A stretch of DNA of 64,000 nucleotides, from NCBI GenBank assembly GCA_041652575.1, contig JBAZHC010000006.1, positions 109,463 to 173,462 on the forward strand, in the 5' to 3' direction. Position numbers and translations under genes: made by a program. Under the pieces are notes generated by a model. That model was not told the DNA's origin. It saw nothing but the letters and a program-made list of their open reading frames with translations, and did not search any database. Below, one piece after another: positions 42,221-50,377 of the stretch (position 1 is the stretch's first letter; every line of letters begins with the position of its first letter). This DNA comes from Phycisphaerae bacterium (GTDB taxonomy: Bacteria > Planctomycetota > Phycisphaerae > Sedimentisphaerales > UBA12454).

Positions 42221-43042
42221 TTACTGCGTGCCGTTATTTTTTATATCCTCGAACGAAACCTGTAGCGAGTTCAAATCTGTCGCGCTCACCTGCCCGCTGA
42301 CAAATCGCTGAACAAGCGGCAGCGTACTGTTTTTGATTGTCTCGGCGCTGCCGTCGATGAGTATTTTCCCGTTATGCAGCATTATTATCCTGTCGGCTAT
42401 TTTATATGCGCTTTTCATATCGTGTGTTACCACGATGCTCGTAATGCCAAGTTCCTTTTGCAGTTTCAAAATCAATTCGTTGATTATATCCGACCGTATC
42501 GGGTCAAGTCCCGTTGTCGGCTCATCGTAAAGAATCACTTCCGGATTAAGTGCGATTGCCCGTGCCAGCGCCACTCTTTTTTTCTGTCCGCCGGACAGTT
42601 TCGCCGGATAATATTCCTGAAACCCGTCCATCCCGACCATTGACAGTTTTACTTTCGTAAGTTCGTCGAGTTTATTCTGGTGTTTTTTATGAATATGCTG
42701 TTTTACAGGAAACATTATATTTTCCTGTACGGAAAGACTGTCGAACAATGCCCCGCCCTGGAACAGGAACCCCATTTGAGTCCTCACGCTTTCAAGTTCC
42801 TTTTCGTCGAGGTTATCGATTCTTTGATTTTGAAAATAAACTTCCCCGTCGCTCGGCCGCAGCAGAACTATTATATGTTTTATCAGAACCGTTTTGCCGC
42901 ATCCGCTCGGCCCGATTATCACTGTCGTTTTGCCTTTTTCGAATGCGAGCGAAATATCGTCGAGCACGGCAAGTTTGCCGAACCTCTTACTGAGTCCTTT
43001 CAATACTATTATCCCGTCTCCGGGTTCGATTTCTTTTTGCAC
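42221..43042 (-). CDS. mlaF: ABC transporter ATPase, Mla (lipid transport) type
   Basis: 273 aa ABC ATPase. Walker A GPSGCGKT (about 42-49), Q-loop FLFQGGALFDSLSVQENIMFP, signature LSGGQKKRVALARAI and Walker B VILYDEPTTGLD are intact. The Mla-type Q-loop region matches the MlaF/Mce family, which moves phospholipids across the envelope. mlaE lies directly upstream on the strand with a 13-nt gap, but no mlaD (MCE) gene is present in the window, so a substrate-binding partner must be elsewhere or missing. Confidence 0.93.
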   Translation of the reverse strand: MQKEIEPGDGIIVLKGLSKRFGKLAVLDDISLAFEKGKTTVIIGPSGCGKTVLIKHIIVLLRPSDGEVYFQNQRIDNLDEKELESVRTQMGFLFQGGALFDSLSVQENIMFPVKQHIHKKHQNKLDELTKVKLSMVGMDGFQEYYPAKLSGGQKKRVALARAIALNPEVILYDEPTTGLDPIRSDIINELILKLQKELGITSIVVTHDMKSAYKIADRIIMLHNGKILIDGSAETIKNSTLPLVQRFVSGQVSATDLNSLQVSFEDIKNNGTQ

Positions 43043-43055
43043 TTTTTTACCTTCT

Positions 43056-43892
43056 CTAAAGCAGACTTCTGAACGGCCATACTGACGAGTAAAGAGCTTT
43101 GAATATCACGACAAGAATAAAATCGATTGCCAGTATTAGAATAAAGCTCCCGACAAACGCTTCAGTGCAGGCTTCGCCGACGCCTTGTGCGCCTTCTTTG
43201 CAGTGGAACCCCTTATAGCAGCTCATACCCGCGATTGCCGCGCCGAAGAAAAATCCTTTTGCGATACCGATTGTAATATCCCAAAGTTCGACCCCGTCGG
43301 CACTGAAGCTCCAGTACGCCGTACTGTTTATTCCGAGATATGGAACGCTGATTAGATACCCGCCTATTATACCCAGAAAGTCCGCATAGATAATCAGCAC
43401 CGGCGTAAGCAGCAGGCACGCTATCAGTCGCGGCGCGACAAGGTATCGGATTGGATTTGTCCCCATACTTCGGACGGCGAGTATTTGTTCTGTCACGTTC
43501 ATTGTTCCAAGCTCTGCCGTCAGCGCCCCGCCGACTCTTCCTGCAAGCATCACCGCCGCAAGCACCGGCCCAAGCTCCTTAACAACCGACAGATTTATCA
43601 GCACTCCGAGATGTTCCTCGATTCCAAGACCGGCCAACTGGTCGTACGCCTGTATCGCCAGCACCATTCCAACAAACGCCCCAGTTATTGCCACGACCGG
43701 AACAGAGCGGACGCCGATGGCAAGCATCTGCTCCCAAATCAGCGGATATGTCGCCGGCTTGAAAAACGCCGCGACAGAAGCAACCAGCGATTCAACCTGA
43801 AACCTTGCGAACCTGCCGCAATTGCCGACCGCCTTTATTATGCGACCGCCAAGCTGCTCAACCGCCGTATTTTTGTGTGTTCCATCTGCCAT
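43056..43892 (-). CDS. mlaE: Mla-type ABC permease
   Basis: 278 aa from ATG 43892, chosen because AGGA lies 6 nt upstream and the predicted promoter starts downstream of the alternative GTG at 43931. It has five or six membrane helices and the MlaE/YrbE motifs GAFVGMVLAIQAY, ELGPVLAAVMLAGRVGGALTAELGTM and YKGFHCKEGAQGVGEA. It forms the membrane pore with MlaF and moves lipid, probably phospholipid, between membranes. An N-terminal cytoplasmic region of about 40 residues precedes the first helix. Confidence 0.92.
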   Translation of the reverse strand: MADGTHKNTAVEQLGGRIIKAVGNCGRFARFQVESLVASVAAFFKPATYPLIWEQMLAIGVRSVPVVAITGAFVGMVLAIQAYDQLAGLGIEEHLGVLINLSVVKELGPVLAAVMLAGRVGGALTAELGTMNVTEQILAVRSMGTNPIRYLVAPRLIACLLLTPVLIIYADFLGIIGGYLISVPYLGINSTAYWSFSADGVELWDITIGIAKGFFFGAAIAGMSCYKGFHCKEGAQGVGEACTEAFVGSFILILAIDFILVVIFKALYSSVWPFRSLL

Positions 43893-43913
43893 ATTCTGTC
43901 CTGTTATGTCCTG

Positions 43914-43941
43914 TTTTATCCACAAAAACACCGATTGTCAA
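43914..43941 (-). promoter_or_regulatory. Promoter of mlaE-mlaF
   Basis: On the minus strand TTGACA (43941-43936), 16 nt, ATAAAA (43919-43914). The expected start near 43906 precedes the ATG at 43892 by about 14 nt. Confidence 0.45.
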
Positions 43942-44039
43942 CCCCGCACATTCCCGGCAGAAAATTATGACACGGCCTGTCAGACAGCACAATCGCATAT
44001 AAATAAGGATTCGGAACTGCAAAAAGTGGAAACAAAACA

Positions 44040-44076
44040 GGTTTCCGGCCCGTGCCGTAAAGCTGAACCGGAAACC
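44040..44076 (-). terminator. Terminator of the ygeY-ackA operon
   Basis: On the minus strand the arms GGTTTCCGG and CCGGAAACC (44076-44068 and 44048-44040) make a perfect 9-bp stem with a 19-nt loop, followed by TGTTTTGTTT. It lies about 36 nt past the stop of the last gene. Confidence 0.7.
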
Positions 44077-44111
44077 CGACAGGTAAAATATATGGTTTTA
44101 TCGTGGTATTA

Positions 44112-45149
44112 TTATTTGTTTTTCAAAATCGTTATCAATGCGTCTTCGGCAATTATCTCGTTAATGGTTTTTTTAAAAGCTGTCCATTTTATTTTGCTTT
44201 TATTTCTTTTGCAGAAACCTTTCAATTTCTTTTCCAGTTTTTCCTTTATAATGTCAGCAGTCTCTTCGGCGTATCTGCCCGAAAAGACTATTCTGTCAAC
44301 TCCGCCCATCGCAGCTGCCGCCATTCCGCAGGCAATAAGGATTTTATAGAAAATTATCTCCGCGACACATTTTATTTTTTTATCTTCGCTTCGGAAAACT
44401 TCCGCGATGGTAACATTCTTACCGGCAAGCCCCCTGATGCCGCTTTTTTCAGTCAGCTCGATATTGATTTGCTCCGGGGTCCATCCTTTTTTTTCGGAAA
44501 GTGCCAGGACTATACTTGCGTCGATATCGCCGCAGCTTTTTTGCCCGGGTATTCCTTCTATAGGAGTCGCACCGCTTGTTACCATTAGCGCACGTCCATC
44601 TGCAATCGCGGCAGTTTCCGGTCTCGGCTCAAGACATATCGAAATTACCTTGCCGGATTCTTCCGACGCCGCTTTATGAAACAGCCCGTGATAGCCGTAA
44701 CGTCTCAGGTTCAGTTTATTCGACAAATCGCTTCCGACTCCGTAGAATGCCTCGCGATGCGGAAGATTCGCGAAAAAACCCGAATCAAAAACCGCAACAA
44801 CAGGAATACCGTGCAGGATTTCCTTCGTGATGTCTATAAGATTGACGACCAAAGGCAGATGCATCGGAGCCTGTGGAAAGAGTTTGATTATTTTTTCTCT
44901 TGCTTCGTCCGTTACAATAACGGGGGCCTTAAATTCCGTTCCGCCCATCGCAGCTCTTATCGCGATCGCTTCGATTTTTTCATTTTTAAACGATTTATTT
45001 ATATCCGAAACAATTCTCTTCATCGTTTCGGACATATCTTCCGCCTGCCAGTTTTTGAGAATTTTTCCGGCCGGAATTTTATATTCCGGAATTCTGCAAA
45101 AGGAATATTCCAGTTCCGCAGGGCTCGGATTCAAAACAAGTATATTCAT
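44112..45149 (-). CDS. Degenerate acetate-kinase-like protein
   Basis: 345 aa, clearly an acetate/butyrate kinase family member (YHGLFHKAASEES, ALMVTSGATPIEGIPGQ, NKLNLRRYGYHG) but altered at key places. The N-terminal phosphate-binding NCGSSSLKY of AckA is here NPSPAELEY, and the STRCGDIG segment holding the conserved Arg reads GQKSCGDID. It overlaps the ackA stop by 4 nt (ATGA), so it is translated with it. It may bind rather than phosphorylate, regulate AckA, or act on a different acyl group. Length is about 60 residues shorter than AckA. Confidence 0.85.
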   Translation of the reverse strand: MNILVLNPSPAELEYSFCRIPEYKIPAGKILKNWQAEDMSETMKRIVSDINKSFKNEKIEAIAIRAAMGGTEFKAPVIVTDEAREKIIKLFPQAPMHLPLVVNLIDITKEILHGIPVVAVFDSGFFANLPHREAFYGVGSDLSNKLNLRRYGYHGLFHKAASEESGKVISICLEPRPETAAIADGRALMVTSGATPIEGIPGQKSCGDIDASIVLALSEKKGWTPEQINIELTEKSGIRGLAGKNVTIAEVFRSEDKKIKCVAEIIFYKILIACGMAAAAMGGVDRIVFSGRYAEETADIIKEKLEKKLKGFCKRNKSKIKWTAFKKTINEIIAEDALITILKNK

Positions 45150-46375
45150 CGTTCGCCTCGCTTTTCGTTTTTACCAAGCAGCCGAAAACTTTCCCTGGCA
45201 ATGGCAAGTTCTTCATTTGTCTTAATAACGAGTATTTGCACATCGCTGCTTTCAGCGGCTATATTTTTTGGAAATGTGTTACAGTTATTGTTGCGTTCGT
45301 TATCGACCGATATTCCAAACCATTCCATATCGCTGCATACTGCCGCGCGAACTTCCGGCACGGTCTCGCCTATCGTATCGGTAAATATGATTGCCGCAGG
45401 TTTACCGACAACCGCCAGGTATGCGCCCAGATATTTTTTAATCCGCCACAGGTACATATTCGCGGTAAGACCCATTGCTTCATTTTCGTTTTTACTTTCT
45501 TTTCTCTGCAATATATCTCTTATATCCGCGGATACGCCGGATAGTCCGAGCACGCCGCTGTTTTGGTTCAGAAGCGTTTCGACTTCCTTTCGGTTTCCGT
45601 CGAAATTGGCAAGCAGTTTCAATAATACCGAAGCCCCGATATCTCCGCACCTGGTACTCATAAGCAGTCCGACAAGAGGCGAATATCCCATCGTATTATC
45701 AACTGATTCACCATTTACTATGGCACACAGGCTCGCCCCGCCGCTTCCGAGATGACAGCTTACCGCGTTGAGCTTTTCAGGTTTTATTCCGAGCATTTTG
45801 GCCGCTTCCTGCGAAACATATTGATGACTCGTCCCGTGAAATCCATATTTATAAAAACCGAGTTCTTCACTCAATTGTTTCGGTATCGCGTATGTGCGGG
45901 CGTAATCGGGTATCGTCGAATGAAACGCCGTATCGAATATCATTACCTGCGGAAGCTCCGGATAAATTTTCCAGCATTCCTGAATCAGCGAAATGGAAGG
46001 CGGATTGTGAATCGGTGCAAGCTCTTTTATCCGTTCGATGTTTTTCATCACATCTTCGGTAACGATTGTATGAGTAGTAAAAACCCTGCCGCCGTGAACG
46101 ACCCTGTGGCCTATGGCGTCCGGCTGGAAATTTTTTACGCCGGCCAAAATCTTCATTATTTCCCTGAACGCCGTCTGGTGGTCCCGCATCTCAGCGATGT
46201 ATGTTTCAGTTTTGCCGCCTTGAGTATAAACTATCTGTGAAGCTTCGTTTGTCTTCGGTCCGACTCGTTGAGCTTCGCCGCTGACAATCTCGCTTTCGCC
46301 CGGCATTTCAATCAGCCTGTATTTCAGCGATGAACTGCCGCAGTTCAGAACCAGGATTTTCGTTTGTTTTTTCAT
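45146..46375 (-). CDS. ackA: Acetate kinase
   Basis: 409 aa. The conserved motifs LVLNCGSSSLKY (about 8-19), HRVVHGG, YGFHGTSHQYVSQEA (catalytic His), SCHLGSGGAS, STRCGDIG and EELAIARES are all intact. It converts acetyl phosphate plus ADP to acetate and ATP. The ATG overlaps the stop of the M20 hydrolase gene (TAATG), so the three genes are one translation-coupled operon. No phosphotransacetylase is near, so acetyl phosphate may come from a different route, or the kinase may act on another acyl phosphate. Confidence 0.95.
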   Translation of the reverse strand: MKKQTKILVLNCGSSSLKYRLIEMPGESEIVSGEAQRVGPKTNEASQIVYTQGGKTETYIAEMRDHQTAFREIMKILAGVKNFQPDAIGHRVVHGGRVFTTHTIVTEDVMKNIERIKELAPIHNPPSISLIQECWKIYPELPQVMIFDTAFHSTIPDYARTYAIPKQLSEELGFYKYGFHGTSHQYVSQEAAKMLGIKPEKLNAVSCHLGSGGASLCAIVNGESVDNTMGYSPLVGLLMSTRCGDIGASVLLKLLANFDGNRKEVETLLNQNSGVLGLSGVSADIRDILQRKESKNENEAMGLTANMYLWRIKKYLGAYLAVVGKPAAIIFTDTIGETVPEVRAAVCSDMEWFGISVDNERNNNCNTFPKNIAAESSDVQILVIKTNEELAIARESFRLLGKNEKRGER

Positions 46376-47586
46376 TAAATCTCGTCGCTGCTCCAGCCAA
46401 ATACAGGAATACCTATAAGACTGTGCACTATCGCGCTTGTTCCGTAAACCGCTTCGGTTATGTTGTCAATTTTTACACGTTCATTTTCCGTATGAGAACT
46501 GTCTTCGTCTCCGGGGCCGTATCCGATAACCGGAATTTTAAATTCATTCAGAATTACACTTCCCGAAGTCCCCATTCCCAGTCTTCCGAGTTTCCATTTC
46601 CCTGCTTCCGCCTTGCAGCCGGCAGCCTTCAGGGCACCTCTCGCCTTTTCCATCAGTTGACAGAAAGGATCGATAGACCACGCATTGGATATTTTCTTTA
46701 CGACTATCGAATGACCGGTATAAAGTTTTTGGAATTCGGTTTTGACCGCAACATCTATCGCGACCGAACCGTTGTTTTTGGCGGCCATTACTGCTTCATG
46801 CTTCAACTGACTGGTTATATATCCCATATCTTCGGAAAGATTCATTCGTCTTTCGACAGTTATTGTCGCTTCCCGCAGGCCACGGTTCTCTTCTATAAAG
46901 GGTTTATTTACCTTCCAAGAGTCGAAATTTTCCCTTTCATTCTCCCTGCTTATAGTGTCGATATCGTTAAAAATCGAATCAGCTGCATCTCCTACTTTGA
47001 AAGGATTACTGCCGACAACTTTGACATCGAGTTCGACCCAACCATCGTGTCCATAATAAAGACCGAGTCCGGTTGTTTCTCCGAGAACGACATAATCAGC
47101 CTTGAGACCAAGTTGCGGAAGTGTTTTTTCCATCAGCCATTTCGTTCCGACGCTGCATCCGTTTTCTTCCGCGACTGTCGCGGCAACAATCAGATTGCCA
47201 TTCAGTGGAAGCAGGCTTCTTTTCAGCAGACAGCCCGTAAACACATGAGCCGCCACTCCGGATTTGCAGTCGCTTGAACCGGAACCATAAAGATAATCGT
47301 CCTCAACTAACCCGGCCTTTTCATCGGGCGGCAAAACAGTATCAAGATGACTCAACAGCAAAACATTAGGTCCGGCACTTCTTCCCATAATAAGCCCGAC
47401 AACGTTCCCGCATTCATCTCTGAAAACCCTGTCAAAACCAGCGTAGCTCATTCCCCTTTCGACAAACTCGGCTGCCTGTTTTTCATTAAGGCTTACACTC
47501 GGTATCGCTACAAGCTCTCTTGTAAACCCGATAGCTTCTTTCTTCAATCCGTTACTCTTTAATTTCAGTAATTGATACATTTTCAT
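46375..47586 (-). CDS. M20 family metallohydrolase, YgeY-like
   Basis: 403 aa zinc peptidase/deacylase. Ligands: His80 (LLLSHLDTV), Asp106 (GSGSSDCKSG), Glu140/141 (VAEENGCSV), Glu170 (VVLGETTGL) and a late His (DSSHTENERV, about 375). The C-terminal PVIGYGPGDEDSSHTENE resembles YgeY-type hydrolases in the E. coli yge cluster. It could hydrolyse an N-acyl amino acid or a similar amide. AAGGGG lies 7 nt before Met3 (47580), which may be the true start. It is the first gene of a sigma-54-controlled operon with two acetate-kinase-like genes. Confidence 0.85.
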   Translation of the reverse strand: MKMYQLLKLKSNGLKKEAIGFTRELVAIPSVSLNEKQAAEFVERGMSYAGFDRVFRDECGNVVGLIMGRSAGPNVLLLSHLDTVLPPDEKAGLVEDDYLYGSGSSDCKSGVAAHVFTGCLLKRSLLPLNGNLIVAATVAEENGCSVGTKWLMEKTLPQLGLKADYVVLGETTGLGLYYGHDGWVELDVKVVGSNPFKVGDAADSIFNDIDTISRENERENFDSWKVNKPFIEENRGLREATITVERRMNLSEDMGYITSQLKHEAVMAAKNNGSVAIDVAVKTEFQKLYTGHSIVVKKISNAWSIDPFCQLMEKARGALKAAGCKAEAGKWKLGRLGMGTSGSVILNEFKIPVIGYGPGDEDSSHTENERVKIDNITEAVYGTSAIVHSLIGIPVFGWSSDEI

Positions 47587-47621
47587 GCCCCTTAAAAAAG
47601 TTTCTTTCCATATTTACAATA

Positions 47622-47637
47622 AGCAACAACTGTGCCA
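47622..47637 (-). promoter_or_regulatory. Sigma-54 promoter of the ygeY-like/ackA operon
   Basis: Read on the minus strand TGGCACAGTTGTTGCT: GG and GC elements with exactly 10 bases between them, close to the consensus TGGCAC-N5-TTGCW. Transcription would start near 47611, about 25 nt before the first gene. A divergent sigma-54 activator gene is next door. Confidence 0.85.
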
Positions 47638-47640
47638 ATC

Positions 47641-47689
47641 TTTAATATTAGACATAAGCCCATATTAAACAATGACTTAAATTTAATAT
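47641..47689. promoter_or_regulatory. Possible activator-binding repeats
   Basis: TTTAATAT at 47641-47648 and 47682-47689, and its complement ATATTAAA at 47662-47669, so three sites spaced 20-21 bases apart (about two turns). They sit upstream of the sigma-54 promoter, but the region is AT-rich so chance is possible. Confidence 0.35.
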
Positions 47690-47696
47690 TTTAATC

Positions 47697-47724
47697 TTGA
47701 CATTTTGCAAAACTATTTCATAAT
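47697..47724 (+). promoter_or_regulatory. Sigma-70 promoter of the activator gene
   Basis: TTGACA (47697-47702), 16 nt, CATAAT (47719-47724). Transcription would begin near 47731, 27 nt before the ATG at 47758. Confidence 0.6.
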
Positions 47725-47757
47725 AGTATATATGTATTTCATTTTGAAAGATTTACC

Positions 47758-49383
47758 ATGAAAGCTGACGACCTTGTTCTTCAGGAATTAATTGATTTTA
47801 AGGAGGGACGATTGAGTCTTCACGGTCGCCGCCTCGTCCTTCATGATATGCATTCTTTCGCTCAATTTAGAAAAGATTTGACAGATATGATAGGTTTTCA
47901 GGAGACAAGAAAGATTCTGACGCGATTTGGGTTTTTCTGGGGTCAGGCCGATGCCGCTGCACTAAAAAGAATATTCCAGTGGGAAGATACTATCGAACTT
48001 TTAAAAGCAGGCCCGCGACTGCACACTCTTCAGGGCGTTGTGAGGAGTGTCATTAAAAAGATTGAGCTTGACCGCCAAACCGGAAAATTCGAAATGGAAT
48101 TGCTCTGGTACGACTCCGGCGAAGCGGAAGAACATCTTATTTCTATCGGTAAATCAGAACAGACCGTTTGCTGGATGCTCATTGGTTACGCAAGTGGTTT
48201 TGCTTCTTATTGTCTTTCAAAAGAAATATATTTTATGGAGCAAAAATGCCGCGCCAAAGGCGATATGATTTGTACCGCCATCGGCAAAGACAAAGATTCA
48301 TGGGGTGATGAACTGAAAAACGTTCTTCCTCACTTTGAGTCGGAAGACATTAAAGGCAAAATTCAGCAGCTTACCGAACAACTCCGCCTCAAATCACGGG
48401 AACTTTCCGCGCAACGTAAACAGCTCGGCCTTCCTGAAAAGCCGATGAAATTACAGGCCGCTGAAGTCAGGAGCAAATCTTTTCAGGCCGTCCTCGAACT
48501 CGCCTCGCGCGCATCGATTTTCGATTCATCAATTCTCATCACCGGCGAAACAGGAACAGGAAAAGAAGTGCTCGCAAGGTATATTCACAACAATTCGCCC
48601 AGAGCGAAAAAAAACTTCATCGGAGTCAACTGCGGCGCCCTTCCGGAAACGCTGCTCGAAAGTGAACTCTTCGGCCATAAAGCAGGTTCTTTTACCGGAG
48701 CGACCAAAGACCGCATCGGCCTGTTTGAGCAGGCAGGCCAGGGCACGATTTTTCTCGATGAAATAACAGAAATCTCCACCAACACACAGGTCAAACTCCT
48801 TCGCGCACTTCAGGAACGTGAAATCTTCCGCGTCGGCGAAAGCACCCCTCGCAAAATCGATATCAGAATCATCGCCGCCAGCAACCAGAATATCGCCGAA
48901 GCAATAAAAACCGGCCGATTCAGGGAGGATTTATATTATCGACTGGCAGTAATCGAAATCCAGGTCCCGCCGCTGCGCAATCGCCAGGAGGACATTCTCC
49001 CGCTTGCCAGGTATTTCGTTAACGAATTTTCCAAAAAAATGAAAATCCCGAACCTTATTCTCGATGCATCCTGTCTTAACTATCTCCTGAATTATTCCTG
49101 GCCCGGAAATGTTCGAGAACTCGAAAACGCGATAGAACGCGCCGCTGTCTTCTCGGGCGAAGGCGTCATCTTCCCGGAAAATCTTCCCCCTGCGATTCTC
49201 AAATCGGTTTATATATCGCAAAACGCTTCAGACCTGCAAAGCAGAACGCTCGAACAAATCGAAAAAAATCACATCAATAATATTTTGAAAATGACAGGCG
49301 GAAATAAATCCCGCGCCGCAAAAATTCTCGGAATCAGTCCCGCTACCCTCTGGCGAAAATTAAAAACTTTTGACATCCAATAA
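47758..49383 (+). CDS. XylR/DmpR-type sigma-54 activator with V4R sensor
   Basis: 541 aa. Residues about 15-110 are the XylR_N region and 130-195 a V4R ligand domain (CLSKEIYFMEQKCRAKGDMICTAIG). An AAA+ domain follows with Walker A ITGETGTGKEVLARYIH, the loop GSFTGA and Walker [13 protein letters not shown] Fis-type HTH closes the protein (GNKSRAAKILGISPATLWRKL). There is no receiver domain, so a small molecule rather than a kinase should relieve V4R repression. It is divergent to the M20-ackA operon, whose promoter is of the sigma-54 class, so that operon is its likely target. The inducer is unknown. Confidence 0.92.
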   Translation: MKADDLVLQELIDFKEGRLSLHGRRLVLHDMHSFAQFRKDLTDMIGFQETRKILTRFGFFWGQADAAALKRIFQWEDTIELLKAGPRLHTLQGVVRSVIKKIELDRQTGKFEMELLWYDSGEAEEHLISIGKSEQTVCWMLIGYASGFASYCLSKEIYFMEQKCRAKGDMICTAIGKDKDSWGDELKNVLPHFESEDIKGKIQQLTEQLRLKSRELSAQRKQLGLPEKPMKLQAAEVRSKSFQAVLELASRASIFDSSILITGETGTGKEVLARYIHNNSPRAKKNFIGVNCGALPETLLESELFGHKAGSFTGATKDRIGLFEQAGQGTIFLDEITEISTNTQVKLLRALQEREIFRVGESTPRKIDIRIIAASNQNIAEAIKTGRFREDLYYRLAVIEIQVPPLRNRQEDILPLARYFVNEFSKKMKIPNLILDASCLNYLLNYSWPGNVRELENAIERAAVFSGEGVIFPENLPPAILKSVYISQNASDLQSRTLEQIEKNHINNILKMTGGNKSRAAKILGISPATLWRKLKTFDIQ

Positions 49384-49420
49384 AGTCCGGCACAACTGCC
49401 GCCGATGATTTTTTATGCAC

Positions 49421-49449
49421 TTGACTAAAAAGCGTCTTTTCGCTATAGA
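49421..49449 (+). promoter_or_regulatory. Promoter of the 49521 gene
   Basis: TTGACT (49421-49426), 17 nt, TATAGA (49444-49449). A start near 49456 would give a leader of about 65 nt. Confidence 0.6.
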
Positions 49450-49520
49450 TTAGGCATCTTCCATATCGTGAAATTCTATATGGGCGGATTCACTAAAACT
49501 TAAAAGACCGACAGAAAATA

Positions 49521-50315
49521 ATGCTGCATTATACAGAAAGAAAAAACAGAATACATATCATCACCCTCGACATCGTCCTGGCAGGCGATATCTTCGAAAG
49601 ACTCTCGAGCTGCCCCGACACAGACTCGGCACAGCTAATAATGCCCGGCAGCGACAAAAACATCACGCCGGACGATATCCTGAAAATCGCCCGCGACACC
49701 ACAGATTCGAAAATCCTGATTATGGATGTGCGAACCCATACAAAACCGAGACTCCAGCAGGCATACAGCGATATAGTAAGATTCAACCGGCCGGACCTGA
49801 ACAATTACTGCCATACGGTCCTTATCGGCGACGGGCCGAGCGAATTCCTGCTGCAAAAAAAGGGAACAAACGCATTTCAAAATTATCTTGCAGATCTGAG
49901 AATCGATTACAGCCCCGCAGTTTTCTTCGCCAATCCATTCCTCTATTACACTCAGCAGGAAATTCAGGATATGATTTTGAACCACGGCAACGTCCTGCCG
50001 GAAAAAATCCCGCAAAGACTCGAAAAATATTTCAAAAAAGACCTGCCGATAAAAACTATTTATGAATATTTCAGCGCAGCCGACAAACATGGCGGCGCAA
50101 AATTAAGAAGAAGAAAGAAAAGACTCGAAAAACTGAAAAATATATATACCAAATTAATCGCCGAGGATTTCCCCGACGATAAGGACAAACTCGCCGCGGC
50201 CCTGACAAAACAAGGCTGCCCATTCCCCGGCGAACTCCTCAAACTCAATACCTATCCGTTCCATTTCGAAGAATGGATTTCAGACTTACTAAAATTCATT
50301 CCAAAAAATCTTTGA
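49521..50315 (+). CDS. Protein of unknown function
   Basis: 264 aa, no signal peptide or membrane segment. Alternating strands and helices in the first 130 residues (IHIITLDIVLAGDIF, SKILIMDVRTHTK, YCHTVLIGDGPSEFLL) suggest a Rossmann-like alpha/beta fold. A basic helix (AKLRRRKKRLEKLKNIYTKL, about 198-217) lies near the C-terminus and might contact nucleic acid. I do not recognise a family. Its GC content and codon use resemble the housekeeping genes, so it is probably native, while the HNH gene after it is AT-rich. It has its own promoter. Confidence 0.6.
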   Translation: MLHYTERKNRIHIITLDIVLAGDIFERLSSCPDTDSAQLIMPGSDKNITPDDILKIARDTTDSKILIMDVRTHTKPRLQQAYSDIVRFNRPDLNNYCHTVLIGDGPSEFLLQKKGTNAFQNYLADLRIDYSPAVFFANPFLYYTQQEIQDMILNHGNVLPEKIPQRLEKYFKKDLPIKTIYEYFSAADKHGGAKLRRRKKRLEKLKNIYTKLIAEDFPDDKDKLAAALTKQGCPFPGELLKLNTYPFHFEEWISDLLKFIPKNL

Positions 50316-50342
50316 TTCTTTTGATGATTTTTGAGGGGGTTC

Positions 50343-50352
50343 TGGTATAATG
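50343..50352 (+). promoter_or_regulatory. Extended -10 promoter of the HNH gene
   Basis: TGGTATAATG, the same decamer as before accA and the PEP-CTERM gene. Transcription would begin near 50358 and an AAAGGA lies 8 nt before the ATG at 50378. Confidence 0.6.
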
Positions 50353-50377
50353 CCGAGTATTAAAAGGATTTTAATAA

